Shown here: positions 1-8,109 of the stretch, piece by piece
Position numbering within the stretch: position 1 is the stretch's first letter
Layout of the letters: the number at the start of each line of letters is the position of its first letter
The notes under the pieces: model-generated
What the model saw: only the letters and a program-made list of their open reading frames with translations
The model's database searches: none
Told to the model about the DNA's origin: nothing
Translations under genes and position numbers: made by a program
Source: Flavobacterium frigoritolerans
GTDB taxonomy: Bacteria > Bacteroidota > Bacteroidia > Flavobacteriales > Flavobacteriaceae
Direction: 5' to 3'
Length of the DNA stretch: 64,000 nt
NCBI RefSeq assembly: GCF_025847275.1
Contig: NZ_JAOZEV010000006.1
Location: 1-64,000, forward strand

Positions 1-211
1 TTTAAGAAGGTCGATAAAAGAATCTTGCATTAGGGAGTAATTTTAAAACACAAATATCTAGATTTTAATATTTACCCACAACAATATGTATTGATCCATT
101 GCGAGTGCAAAGTTAGCAGACATTAAAAGCTTTTTTTAAAAGAACTCCAAGCGAGCAAAAATTAATAAGCCAATACTTTGATTTCTTTTTAAATACTTTA
201 AAAATCAAAAA

Positions 212-925
212 ATGGGATATTGGCGTACTTTACATTTATTTGACGACAAGAAATTTTACAAGGAGGTGGTTCCAGAACTCAAAGGAGAAATTGGTGATTT
301 GACTCAATCCTGTCTGGAATTTTTAAAATATTATACTACTGGAGGTATTTCTCATTTATCTACTGAAAAACTAAATAGTCTTGTTGAACAGAATATTCAA
401 AGAATTATTTCGATTTCGAACTCACTTGACGAAACATTTAAAATTCACCATGAATTTCATAAAATTACTAATTATGATAGTCAAAATCTTTTTCTAAGCA
501 GTTTAGACGGTCATTATGAGTTCTGTAAATTTCTGGAATACTATTTATTTAAGACCTGTGCTGACTTCAATCCGCATTTAGGACTGGGTAAAGGTGGTAT
601 ATCCCGAAACTTTAATATCCATATAAAAACACTCTCATATAATATTATTGAAGAACTTGATGATTGGAATGATTTTTTATCTCAGGATAGTATGGGTATT
701 ACAAATTGGATAACAAATGAAGATATTCAATTTCTTTTTCTTGATAAAGAAAATTTACATTTTGAAGACAATGACCTGGCAAAAGCTTTTCTGACATTGC
801 TGGATATTGCACATAAGAACAAACTTGGCTTTATTATGGGAGTAGATATGAGAGAAAGCGAATTGGAATTACTATCGAAAAACAAATTACTAGTTAACGA
901 TTTATATTCGCACAAACCTGAATAA
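212..925 (+). CDS. Hypothetical protein, 237 aa
   Basis: I do not recognise this family. The protein is soluble-looking, rich in Phe, Leu, Asn and acidic residues, with no signal peptide or membrane segment. The middle part (about residues 95-130) is aromatic and contains a Gly-rich stretch (LGLGKGG). It starts at an ATG after an AT-rich leader with no clear Shine-Dalgarno. It stands alone: the next feature downstream is a hairpin repeat at 1077, about 150 bases after the stop. A standalone cytoplasmic protein of an accessory region is all that can be supported. Confidence 0.6.
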   Translation: MGYWRTLHLFDDKKFYKEVVPELKGEIGDLTQSCLEFLKYYTTGGISHLSTEKLNSLVEQNIQRIISISNSLDETFKIHHEFHKITNYDSQNLFLSSLDGHYEFCKFLEYYLFKTCADFNPHLGLGKGGISRNFNIHIKTLSYNIIEELDDWNDFLSQDSMGITNWITNEDIQFLFLDKENLHFEDNDLAKAFLTLLDIAHKNKLGFIMGVDMRESELELLSKNKLLVNDLYSHKPE

Positions 926-1039
926 TTTATAATTAAAAACACACAAAGAATATAAGTTTTTGCTTTTGTAATCTTTACGATATCTGAACGAAAATTATTG
1001 CTACTCAATGATATTTATTCTTTTTAAATCATCTATAAA

Positions 1040-1105
1040 ATGGTTCGAAAATTGGTCCTGTTAGGGCTACTAAGACAAAGCTTCAGAGAAATCTGGAGCT
1101 TTTTT
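1040..1105 (+). repeat. Dispersed repeat copy A: tRNA-3'-end-like sequence plus hairpin terminator
   Basis: An 11-bp stem at 1077-1087 and 1092-1102 (one G-T wobble) closes a GAAA tetraloop and is followed by a T tract. Just upstream, GGTTCGAAAATTGGTCC and AGGGCTACTAAG resemble the T-arm and acceptor end of a tRNA. It matches copy E at 9490-9560 and the true tRNA-Glu end at 10045. It can act as an intrinsic terminator for the gene ending at 925. The leader at 1023-1046 is also copied at 5267-5290. Confidence 0.75.
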
Positions 1106-1131
1106 GTTTTAAGCTACTCTCCTCTATATCA

Positions 1132-1434
1132 TCATTTATTTATCTCACGCATCTTATCCAGCAACTCCATTTCATCGTCAGGAAGAAGCTGTAAAGCAAT
1201 TTCAAGTAATATTATTAAATCAATTGTAACATCAGAAGAAATATCTTTTTTAAGTAAACCAATACATGTTTTAAGTAAAGAAGAAACCGTTAGATTTAAT
1301 TCATAATAAGAAGATAATTTTATTGGTACACAAAACGAATTATTTTCAGCATCGGGTTTTAGTTTTGTGAAATAGTTCATTTTACTCATTAATTCTAAAA
1401 TAGTTGTCGCTAATTCTTTTTGTTGCGTTTCCAT
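1132..1434 (-). CDS. Hypothetical protein, 100 aa
   Basis: A small Leu/Glu/Lys-rich, probably helical protein with no signal peptide, no cysteine cluster and no family I recognise. The N-terminal 20 residues (ETQQKELATTILELMSKM) could form an amphipathic helix, and the C-terminus (DDEMELLDKMREINK) another. It is transcribed toward repeat copy A, whose hairpin could also terminate from this side, and away from the small XRE regulator at 1603. The divergent placement beside a regulator suggests an accessory pair, but nothing links them functionally. Confidence 0.5.
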   Translation of the reverse strand: METQQKELATTILELMSKMNYFTKLKPDAENNSFCVPIKLSSYYELNLTVSSLLKTCIGLLKKDISSDVTIDLIILLEIALQLLPDDEMELLDKMREINK

Positions 1435-1602
1435 AATTTTAATTTTTAATAATCCTGCATTTTATACTCTACACTGGATTCCTCATTACATTTTTTTAGT
1501 ACGATTAAACAAATATAGATAAAAAAACAGACTTATTTGACTGGATATATACGTTCCTGTTTTTTCAGCTACTTAATTATAATTTTCAAGTCTTAATAAT
1601 AA

Positions 1603-1833
1603 GTGATGAGAAAAACTGAAGTACCTGAATCTGTGAAGATTGTTGGAAATAACATAAAAGAGATCATTAAAGAGAAAAATCTTAAAGTACGCAATGTAGC
1701 TCATGATGCAGATTTAGATATTGAAGCATTAAGAAGATACATGTTAGGTAAACAAATTATGGGTATTGATAAACTTATACGCATCAGCAAAGCTTTAAAT
1801 GTCGAAATCTCAGAACTGTTTCAGAAAATATAA
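1603..1833 (+). CDS. Small XRE-family helix-turn-helix regulator, 76 aa
   Basis: A one-domain Cro/CI-type DNA-binding protein. Residues 12-72 follow the XRE pattern: an initial helix (VGNNIKEIIKEKNLKV), the turn and recognition helix around residues 27-48 (RNVAHDADLDIEALRRYMLG), and the closing segment DKLIRISKALNVEISELF typical of the family. There is no C-terminal sensor domain, so it is likely a constitutive repressor or a controller of a small locus. It is divergent from the 100-aa gene at 1132-1434 and is followed by repeat copy B. Confidence 0.85.
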   Translation: MMRKTEVPESVKIVGNNIKEIIKEKNLKVRNVAHDADLDIEALRRYMLGKQIMGIDKLIRISKALNVEISELFQKI

Positions 1834-1856
1834 TCTATTTAAATTCTAACCCAGTT

Positions 1857-1949
1857 GCGTGGATATACACAATAACAGAGTGGAATGTTGCAGGTACAAG
1901 TCCTCTTCCCGCTACTAAAAAAGCTTCAGAGAAATCTGAAGCTTTTTTT
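1857..1949 (+). repeat. Dispersed repeat copy B: decayed tRNA 3' end plus perfect hairpin
   Basis: A perfect 11-bp stem (1920-1930 with 1935-1945) carries a GAAA loop and a T tract to 1949. The preceding bases GGTACAAGTCCTCTTCCCG then CTACTA look like the T-loop and acceptor end of a tRNA, but no full cloverleaf can be drawn. It probably terminates the XRE gene and faces the minus-strand hydrolase gene. Confidence 0.75.
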
Positions 1950-1996
1950 GTTTTAACTATAAATATGTAAACTTTTTTCAGGACGAGACAAAGAAG

Positions 1997-2060
1997 CAAA
2001 TCATCCTAAATACAAAACCAACTATCTATTAAGTCTATTGACCAAATCTGTTGTTGTAAG
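1997..2060. repeat. Direct repeat R2, copy 1
   Basis: About 60 bases from CAAATCATCC to AAATCTGTTG recur at 3068-3127 with roughly nine mismatches. Both copies lie immediately 3' of a minus-strand gene (the hydrolase ending at 2068, the lipoprotein ending at 3148), so the two gene-plus-3'-flank units share the same end. Function unknown. Confidence 0.7.
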
Positions 2061-2067
2061 CAGTGCT

Positions 2068-2955
2068 TTATTTTGATACTTTAGACTTCTTAATGTTCAA
2101 AGCTTTTTGTTTTATCCACTGAATTGAAATATCCACTGGTGCTGTAATATTGCCAGAAGTAGTATTGTGTGCTAATGTTGAAAACAAGGTATATTCGAAA
2201 GGTTTGCCTTGAGCTTTCAATGTATTTAATTGCTCCATACACAACTTTACTGGAATCTGTATATCTTTCTCACCAAAAAGCCAAAGTCCTGGAATTGAAA
2301 GAGTATTCAGAGAAGTTTTTGGGTCCGTCGCCACGAATTGATATCTATCTGGGTCATTTTTAGTATGTTCACGAGCATCTGATTCTGTATGATTTTCCCA
2401 AAAATTATTGTTCCCGTTAGTATAAAACTGAAATCGAAGTTGTTCTAGAGTTGTAATTGTTGGGCAACTAAATAAAACCATAAATTCTATTTGTGGATTT
2501 TCACTCGCAGCAATTGGAATTATCCATCCTGCTTGGCTGAAGCCAACTAATCCAATTGGTGTTTTTTTATCTTTCAAATAGGTTCGAAATGTATTTACTG
2601 CTGAACTTGCATCCTGAGATAATAAATTAAGATTAGTAGTGTCAATATTATTCGTGCCAACAGATGGCCCTACATATACACCGCCTGATTCTCCAACTCC
2701 ACGTTTATCATATGTCAATACAGCAATACCTTCTTTGGCAAGACGTTTAGCGAACTCTATTTCTCTTTTTACAGGATCAGACCCATGAACAATTACAACT
2801 GCTGCAAATGTTTTTTTAGGCGTTAAAATCGAGCCTGCAAGAGTGACACCTTGACTTTCAAACTTTACATCTTGAATAGTAAAATCGGCCGATTGAGAAA
2901 ACACCATTTCTGGTAAAGTTATTAATAATAACCAAAGAAATAAGTTAATGTTCAT
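2068..2955 (-). CDS. Secreted alpha/beta hydrolase, 295 aa
   Basis: A serine hydrolase of the alpha/beta fold, probably exported: residues 1-20 form a signal peptide ending FSQ. The oxyanion-region motif HGSDP is at 57-61, the nucleophile elbow GFSQAG has Ser140, a late Asp lies in FGEKDIQIPV, and the catalytic His is likely in LAHNTT near the C-terminus. The RGVGESGG loop near 85-92 is typical of the dienelactone hydrolase-like acyl esterases/peptidases. The substrate cannot be told. It is the last of three minus-strand genes that are separated by 190-240 bases and therefore not obviously one operon. Confidence 0.88.
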   Translation of the reverse strand: MNINLFLWLLLITLPEMVFSQSADFTIQDVKFESQGVTLAGSILTPKKTFAAVVIVHGSDPVKREIEFAKRLAKEGIAVLTYDKRGVGESGGVYVGPSVGTNNIDTTNLNLLSQDASSAVNTFRTYLKDKKTPIGLVGFSQAGWIIPIAASENPQIEFMVLFSCPTITTLEQLRFQFYTNGNNNFWENHTESDAREHTKNDPDRYQFVATDPKTSLNTLSIPGLWLFGEKDIQIPVKLCMEQLNTLKAQGKPFEYTLFSTLAHNTTSGNITAPVDISIQWIKQKALNIKKSKVSK

Positions 2956-3067
2956 TTTGGTTTAATTTAAAGATTGTTTTGAATTGTCTTGGTCTTCATT
3001 AGCATTGCTTACGTCCCATTACTAAAGCGGGGTTTGGGACTAAATTAAGCCCTATTCTGGAATTTAC

Positions 3068-3130
3068 CAAATCATCCCAAACACAAAACCTACTTCCCAT
3101 TAAGTCAATTGCCTAAATCTGTTATAGTAA
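3068..3130. repeat. Direct repeat R2, copy 2
   Basis: Second copy of the 60-base element at 1997. It sits just 3' of the minus-strand lipoprotein gene ending at 3148. Confidence 0.7.
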
Positions 3131-3147
3131 CTGTTTACAGTAGTTTT

Positions 3148-3954
3148 TTATTTATTTTTAGCAATTCTAAATCCAAATCCGTCATTTCGTGTCCCTTTTG
3201 GAGATTGGTATCTAACTTCTGGCATATGAATTCCATATTCTAATGGCTTTCCATCAGCACCTTGGGTTTCGTAAAACCAACTAACTCCTTTCGAAATTTT
3301 ATATGCTCCTTCTGTTGCTCCTTGTGGATTTTTTTTACTTACTAAACTATCCTTCTCAGGGTTATACCAATCAAAAACCCATTCACCAACATTTCCAGTC
3401 ATATCATAAATTCCTAGTTCATTAGGTTTAAGTAAACCAACTTTATGAAAGATGCTGTCTGAGTTTTCTTTTACCCATCCAATCTCAATTGGATTATTAC
3501 TACCACTATATTTGTAACCTCTAGTTTTCTTTCCACCTTTGGCGGCATATTCCCACTCTGCTTCTGTTGGTAATCTTCCCCCTGACCATTTAGCAAAGTC
3601 ATTTGCTTCGTCCCAAGTTGCAAGCATTGGATTTTCGTCTATCCATTTATAATATACTTTTATTCCGTGAGCATTTTCAATAGGTGCTTCAGGCATTTTC
3701 CTACCTGTTCTTTCGCAAAATTCTCTAAACTGTTTAACAGTTATTTCATATTTACTTATGTAAAAATCATCAAGCTCTACCATTCGGTGTGGACTTGTAA
3801 AGCCATTTATTGTGTCGCCTTTGGGGCTGATGACGATTTGGTTTTTACCTTGTTCAAAAGTCCCGCCCTCTACAAAAACATAGTCAACATTGTCTTGTCT
3901 ACAGGAATTTAACACCAAAAGTCCAAGAAATATTATAAATGTCTGTTTTGTCAT
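3148..3954 (-). CDS. Formylglycine-generating-enzyme (FGE/SUMF1) fold lipoprotein, 268 aa
   Basis: A lipoprotein: the hydrophobic N-terminus ends in the lipobox LNSC with Cys18. The rest is an FGE-sulfatase domain: the opening VEGGTFEQG, the helix signature YEITVKQFREFC, GGRLPTEAEWEYAAKGG, MTGNVGEWVFDWY, and the closing YQSPKGTRNDGFGFRIAKNK. Many Bacteroidota members of this fold are structural or binding proteins rather than sulfatase activators, and GldK (27821-29212) in this same window uses the same fold. The Cys pair of true formylglycine-generating enzymes is not evident near the C-terminus, which argues against that activity. Confidence 0.85.
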   Translation of the reverse strand: MTKQTFIIFLGLLVLNSCRQDNVDYVFVEGGTFEQGKNQIVISPKGDTINGFTSPHRMVELDDFYISKYEITVKQFREFCERTGRKMPEAPIENAHGIKVYYKWIDENPMLATWDEANDFAKWSGGRLPTEAEWEYAAKGGKKTRGYKYSGSNNPIEIGWVKENSDSIFHKVGLLKPNELGIYDMTGNVGEWVFDWYNPEKDSLVSKKNPQGATEGAYKISKGVSWFYETQGADGKPLEYGIHMPEVRYQSPKGTRNDGFGFRIAKNK

Positions 3955-4079
3955 AATGCCTTTTTTAAATTACTGCCAACTTTTTTATATCAGTGATAAG
4001 CCACACAAAACTACCCAAATTGAGTAGATATATGTGATAAAGTATTATATTTTTTCATCATAAATCATTAAGATTCGCA

Positions 4080-4160
4080 TACTAAAATAGTATAATAATC
4101 TGGTTAGATATTTCAATATTACCTGGTACAAAACAAAAGCTTCAAATTTAGCCTAAACCC
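4080..4160 (+). repeat. Truncated dispersed repeat copy H
   Basis: The stretch around 4095-4125 (TGGTTAGATATTTCAATATT) aligns with the leaders of copies C (6240-6290) and D (7670-7716). It is followed by AAAACAAAAGCTTCAAA, the left arm of the hairpin, after which similarity stops. No right arm is present, so it is not a terminator. Confidence 0.5.
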
Positions 4161-4192
4161 ACCATATTTGCCAAACGGCGCTTAGTGGCAGC

Positions 4193-5008
4193 TTATTTTA
4201 GTACGCTATTTAATTCAACGAGCTCAAAGTCGTCATTATTTTGTAGTAGGTGTTTTAATATAGGAACATGCCCTTGTCCAAATATTAGTATAACGTATTT
4301 GTCCGAAGGTTCAACTTGATTTATAATATTTGAATAAATAGCAAGATTTCTTAAATACCAATCTGACACAGATTCTGCTCCTGCAAAATTTTTACCTGCT
4401 CCAATCTTTGCAATAAATTTTAGATAAATTGATAAATTTCTTTTTAATTCTTCTGGTTTATTTATGTATTTTAAAACTTCAGTTATTGTGCCTTTTTTTA
4501 ATTTATTATCATAATCATTTATCATTTTATTTACTTCGGTCCCTAAATCTTTTAGCAAATAAAGCTGATTATTTTCTTTTGCGGTCACAGCCACTAAGCT
4601 ATCGTGCATTCCATAGAATTTGTCTATACAATTTATTTGATTTAATTTTAATTTTTTACCTAACCTAAAACCAATTTGTTCTCTTTCTGAAACTGTAAGT
4701 TTATAATGATCCTTTACATACAAATTATACAAACTGTCGCTAGAACGTTGATTATCAATCGATCTTTCAATCATTACTTTAGTCGCTTTTGTTTGAGACA
4801 GAACATTAGTTAATTCTTCTAATTCACTTTGTCGCTTAGCACTAAAAAAATCGTCCACTTTTAGTTCAAATTGATCTGTATGTGGGGTTTCAAAATGAAT
4901 AGTTCCTATTAATAAGATTTTAGTTTTATGTTTAGATTCTTGCCCAAAAGTTGTTGTTACTAATAAAAGCGTAATTAAGAATGTAGAAATTGTTTTAATG
5001 AAAGTCAT
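4193..5008 (-). CDS. DUF5694 (TraB/GumN-like) secreted protein, 271 aa
   Basis: An exported protein with a signal peptide of about 22 residues ending TFGQ. The N-terminal motif LLIGTIHFE (residues 32-40) and the C-terminal motif FGQGHVPILKHLL are the hallmarks of the TraB/PrgY/GumN-like superfamily, which uses paired His/Glu positions and is thought to be metal-dependent hydrolases. The central region is a helical Lys/Glu-rich insert. Family members have no firmly established substrate. It is followed by an 81-bp degenerate repeat rather than the R2 repeat found after the next two genes. Confidence 0.8.
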   Translation of the reverse strand: MTFIKTISTFLITLLLVTTTFGQESKHKTKILLIGTIHFETPHTDQFELKVDDFFSAKRQSELEELTNVLSQTKATKVMIERSIDNQRSSDSLYNLYVKDHYKLTVSEREQIGFRLGKKLKLNQINCIDKFYGMHDSLVAVTAKENNQLYLLKDLGTEVNKMINDYDNKLKKGTITEVLKYINKPEELKRNLSIYLKFIAKIGAGKNFAGAESVSDWYLRNLAIYSNIINQVEPSDKYVILIFGQGHVPILKHLLQNNDDFELVELNSVLK

Positions 5009-5484
5009 TTTTTTTGGTTTGTTTTTTAGTTTATTTTATATAGTTGTCGTTCTCTCAAATTTTCACCAAATGTTGATTAGTTATTTCTGTCGCTCGAAAG
5101 TGACGCACAACTTAGCTATTCTAGTCACAAAATGGCATCAATATAACTTTTTAAGGTGGTTTTGAGTTATTCGGTGGTTTTTTCCAAGCGAATATAAAAT
5201 ATTTTATTACAATATATTAACCTTTTTTAAGGTAAATAAAATCATTATCTTCTCATTTAAATCTTCTTTAAATCATTTATAAAATGGTTCTTTAAGGACT
5301 ACGAAAATCAATAATGAAAATGGCGGGCGACGAGAACTTAGAACTAGAAAAGTTAGATTGCGTTTAAAATCTTTAAATTCTCCAAACAAGTGGTTCGGAA
5401 CTGTACCATCAAAGTCTATAATCTTCGAAGAGCCGAGTATAGAAATAAATAAGTCATAAAAGTGATTTTAATCGAAATCTCTTT
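5009..5484. other. Gene-free stretch with a hairpin-less copy of the copy-A leader
   Basis: No open frame worth calling. Positions 5267-5290 match 1023-1046 at 23 of 24 bases, followed by CTTTAAGGACTACG, a weak echo of the tRNA-like end, but the hairpin is missing. The upstream part has the start region of the DUF5694 gene. Confidence 0.6.
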
Positions 5485-5497
5485 TATTTTTGCCAAA
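5485..5497 (+). promoter_or_regulatory. Promoter -7 element directly before the truC-like start (possible leaderless mRNA)
   Basis: TATTTTTG at 5485-5492 fits the Bacteroidota -7 consensus TAnnTTTG and ends four bases before the ATG at 5497. Transcription would begin at or next to the start codon, so the mRNA may be leaderless. No Shine-Dalgarno is present. Confidence 0.5.
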
Positions 5498-6195
5498 TGT
5501 TAGAAATTCTTTACCAAGACGAATATATTATAGCAATTAATAAACCAAGCGGATTGTTGGTTCACAAATCATTTTATGCGCGTGATGCTAAAGTTTATGC
5601 TATTCAAGAATTGAGAAATCAAATAGGAGGGCAACACGTTTATCCTATTCATCGGTTAGACCGCAAAACATCTGGTGTATTGTTATTTGCGTTGGACAAA
5701 GAGGTTTTAAAAATCATGAATGATCGTTTTGCCACACGCGAAGTCCAAAAAAAATATTTAGCAATTTTACGTGGTTGGTCACCCGAAGAACTAACGATTG
5801 ATTATGATTTAATCAACGATGATGACATTAAACAAAATGCAATAACATACTTTCATCGTTTGCAAAATGCCGAAGTTGAGTTAGAATTTAATAATAAACC
5901 AACCTCAAGATATTGTTTGGTAGAAGCGATTCCTGAAACTGGACGTATGCATCAATTACGAAAACATTTCAAACATATTTTTCATCCCATTTTAGGAAGT
6001 CGACCACATGGTTGCAACAAACAAAATAAATTATGGCTGGAGAATTATGATTTAAAAGGAATGATGCTTCATGCACATCAGTTAATTTTTAATCATCCAA
6101 TAAAAAATGAACAACTGATCTTGAATGCAAAGATTAATGAAGAGTTTAGCAGGATAGGTAATATTCTTAATCTAGATTTGAGTAACTATCAATAG
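5497..6195 (+). CDS. truC: Pseudouridine synthase, TruC-like (RluA family), 232 aa
   Basis: Isomerises uridine to pseudouridine in RNA; the TruC subgroup modifies U65 of tRNA. The RluA-family order is clear: INKPSGLLVHKS near residue 16, the catalytic motif HRLDRKTSGVLLFAL at about 52-66 with the nucleophilic Asp, then KKYLAILRG, and the binding motif TGRMHQLRKHFKHIFHPILG. There is no N-terminal S4 domain, as expected for TruC. It is flanked by repeats on both sides and looks monocistronic. The TruC assignment rather than another RluA subgroup is based on size and overall pattern. Confidence 0.88.
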   Translation: MLEILYQDEYIIAINKPSGLLVHKSFYARDAKVYAIQELRNQIGGQHVYPIHRLDRKTSGVLLFALDKEVLKIMNDRFATREVQKKYLAILRGWSPEELTIDYDLINDDDIKQNAITYFHRLQNAEVELEFNNKPTSRYCLVEAIPETGRMHQLRKHFKHIFHPILGSRPHGCNKQNKLWLENYDLKGMMLHAHQLIFNHPIKNEQLILNAKINEEFSRIGNILNLDLSNYQ

Positions 6196-6236
6196 AATAA
6201 TATTTTAAAACTAAGATGCACATGCTAATACACTAT

Positions 6237-6316
6237 AATAATTTTCAATAAGTCGGTTAGCTATTTCAATATTCACGCTACCAAAACAAAGCTTCGGAGA
6301 AATCTGGAGCTTTTTT
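6237..6316 (+). repeat. Dispersed repeat copy C with hairpin terminator
   Basis: Stem 6288-6298 with 6303-6313 (two G-T wobbles), GAAA loop, T tract. The two base changes from the consensus both keep pairing, which suggests the stem is maintained. The 45 bases upstream align with copies D and H. It terminates the truC-like gene. Confidence 0.75.
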
Positions 6317-6395
6317 CGTTTATATTTGCTTGCATTAAATTTATTTTAATAATAAAATACTGAAACCAAATAAGACATTACAATCAGAAACAAAA

Positions 6396-7607
6396 ATGAA
6401 AAAAGAACTAATAACTATTTTATTTGTATTTACTGTTATAAATATGTTTGGACAAATTACAACCACTTCTAAACCAGACAAAACGAATTATTCTAATGAT
6501 AATTTACTTCCTAATGAAGCGGTCACTAATAAGGTTATAAATCCGCTTCAAAAAGTTGAATTAGATGAAGAAGCAATCCTACTTTATGATTACGATGGCT
6601 CTATTTTTTCATATGATTTTGACTCCGAAGATATTAATTGGACTGTAAAAGCTACCGATTCTAATACTGAAATGTGCGCTAATAAAGTAACACTACATGA
6701 TGGTGTTATATATGTGCCATTTATAAACGGTGAAATTTTCGCAATAGACAACGTAACTGGTGAGGCTTTTTGGAAATCAAGATTAGGCAACATTACAGAT
6801 CAAATTATTCTAAAAGATCAAACTCCAATTATAAATGGGGGAAAACTATATATAACTGCTCAAAATCAAGATCAAAGCAGTAACATATACGCCCTTAATC
6901 TAAAAGATGGTAGTTTATCATGGAGCTACAAGTTAGATTCGCCAAATAATGACATTCCTGTGCTCTTTTTTGACAACAAAATTTTCACCCAAAGTGCGTC
7001 GAATGTTTATAGTTTTGATGCAAATACAGGAAAAGTTCTTAACCAAAAAAGCTTTGAAGAACCTATGCATGGAAAACCTGTAACTGATGGTGAGAATGTA
7101 TTTATAGCAAATGAAAAAGAGGTGCTTTTTGCCTTAAGTCCTAACAAACTAGATATTTTATGGCAATTTAAATTAGACGAAAATCAACATAATATAAAGG
7201 AACGTATATTCTGCAAAGACAAAAAAGTATATTTTGCAGCACAAGGTTCTACCGTTTCTTCTGTATACGCTGTTGATTCAAAAACAGGAACTCAGCTATG
7301 GAAAACTGATTTTAAAGATGATACTATCGAATATATTACCGAGCATGATGATACTCTTTGGGGATATACTCGTAAAGGAAAACTTTTTAAACTAAACTTA
7401 TCAAATGGTGAAATCGTATTAGAAATAAAGCTAACAACCATACCTGTTTCAAACATTGAATTTCCTGATGATGATAACTTGTTTTATTATTATTGTGACG
7501 CTGGTTTAATTGAATACAATTTAAAAGACAAAGAGGAAATCGTATATTATATGCGAACCTCACTTAAGGACGATATTTATAGCGCCTATATAAAATTAAT
7601 TCGATAA
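6396..7607 (+). CDS. Exported PQQ-like beta-propeller protein, 403 aa
   Basis: A secreted beta-propeller protein. Residues 1-20 are a signal peptide ending MFGQ. The mature part shows repeated blades of the PQQ/BamB type: VYVPFINGEIFAIDNVTG.AFWK, IYALNLKDGSLSWSYKL, VYSFDANTGKVL, VYAVDSKTGTQLWKTDF and KLFKLNLSNGEIVLEIKL, giving about six or seven blades. Such repeats are structural; quinone binding is not implied and no catalytic residues are visible. It is similar in layout to BamB but has no lipobox. It is monocistronic between repeat copies C and D. Confidence 0.85.
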   Translation: MKKELITILFVFTVINMFGQITTTSKPDKTNYSNDNLLPNEAVTNKVINPLQKVELDEEAILLYDYDGSIFSYDFDSEDINWTVKATDSNTEMCANKVTLHDGVIYVPFINGEIFAIDNVTGEAFWKSRLGNITDQIILKDQTPIINGGKLYITAQNQDQSSNIYALNLKDGSLSWSYKLDSPNNDIPVLFFDNKIFTQSASNVYSFDANTGKVLNQKSFEEPMHGKPVTDGENVFIANEKEVLFALSPNKLDILWQFKLDENQHNIKERIFCKDKKVYFAAQGSTVSSVYAVDSKTGTQLWKTDFKDDTIEYITEHDDTLWGYTRKGKLFKLNLSNGEIVLEIKLTTIPVSNIEFPDDDNLFYYYCDAGLIEYNLKDKEEIVYYMRTSLKDDIYSAYIKLIR

Positions 7608-7654
7608 CAAAAAAAAAAGAGCTCACTGCACTACGAAGCTTTTATTAAAATAAA

Positions 7655-7745
7655 TTATTCTATACCAATCTTCAATAAAATGGTTAGACATTTTTAATAT
7701 TTCTAACTACTAAAACAAAGCTTCAGAGAAATCTGAAGCTTTTTA
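7655..7745 (+). repeat. Dispersed repeat copy D with perfect hairpin
   Basis: A perfect stem (7717-7727 with 7732-7742) with GAAA loop and T-rich tail. Upstream bases share the leader of copies C and H, and CTACTAAAAC precedes the hairpin as in the tRNA-Glu copy F. It likely terminates the beta-propeller gene. Confidence 0.75.
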
Positions 7746-7763
7746 TTTTAAGCTAAAACGTAA

Positions 7764-7792
7764 AAAAACCTGAATCTTTTATCAGGTTTTAA
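7764..7792 (+). terminator. Second hairpin after copy D
   Basis: AAACCTGA and TCAGGTTT form an 8-bp stem around a short loop, followed by TTAATTT. It is a weak backup terminator. The rest of the interval 7793-8109 holds nothing I can identify. Confidence 0.4.
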
Positions 7793-8109
7793 TTTCCATA
7801 AGAACATCTAAAAAATTGCGCAAAATCAGAGCCATTTGCGCCACTTTTCATTAGAATACTTTGGAGAACTGGCTGAAATCTCAACAAACCCATATAGACA
7901 CTAAATATCAATCAATTACAAACTTTAAAATGCCTTAAAAATTTTATAGCTTTTATCTTTTGAAAATGAACTTTCTATTTTTGTCTCAACAAGAAATATA
8001 GCAACAAAATCAATTACATTTACTCAAAAATGATGTTCACACCTCTTTAAACGAACTCACCTTGTGTGCCATCTAAACGAAATTTTCCAATAAACCAATA
8101 AATAGAAAT

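Noticed and set aside
1857..1919. A complete second tRNA gene before repeat copy B
   Set aside because: Only T-arm and acceptor-like bases remain; no anticodon arm or matching 5' acceptor can be drawn.
4140..4192. An attC-like stretch (AAACCCACC...GGCGCTTAGTGGC) suggesting integron cassettes
   Set aside because: Only one copy was seen and the core-site pair of a true attC (RYYYAAC and GTTRRRY) is not clear; no integron integrase is in the window.
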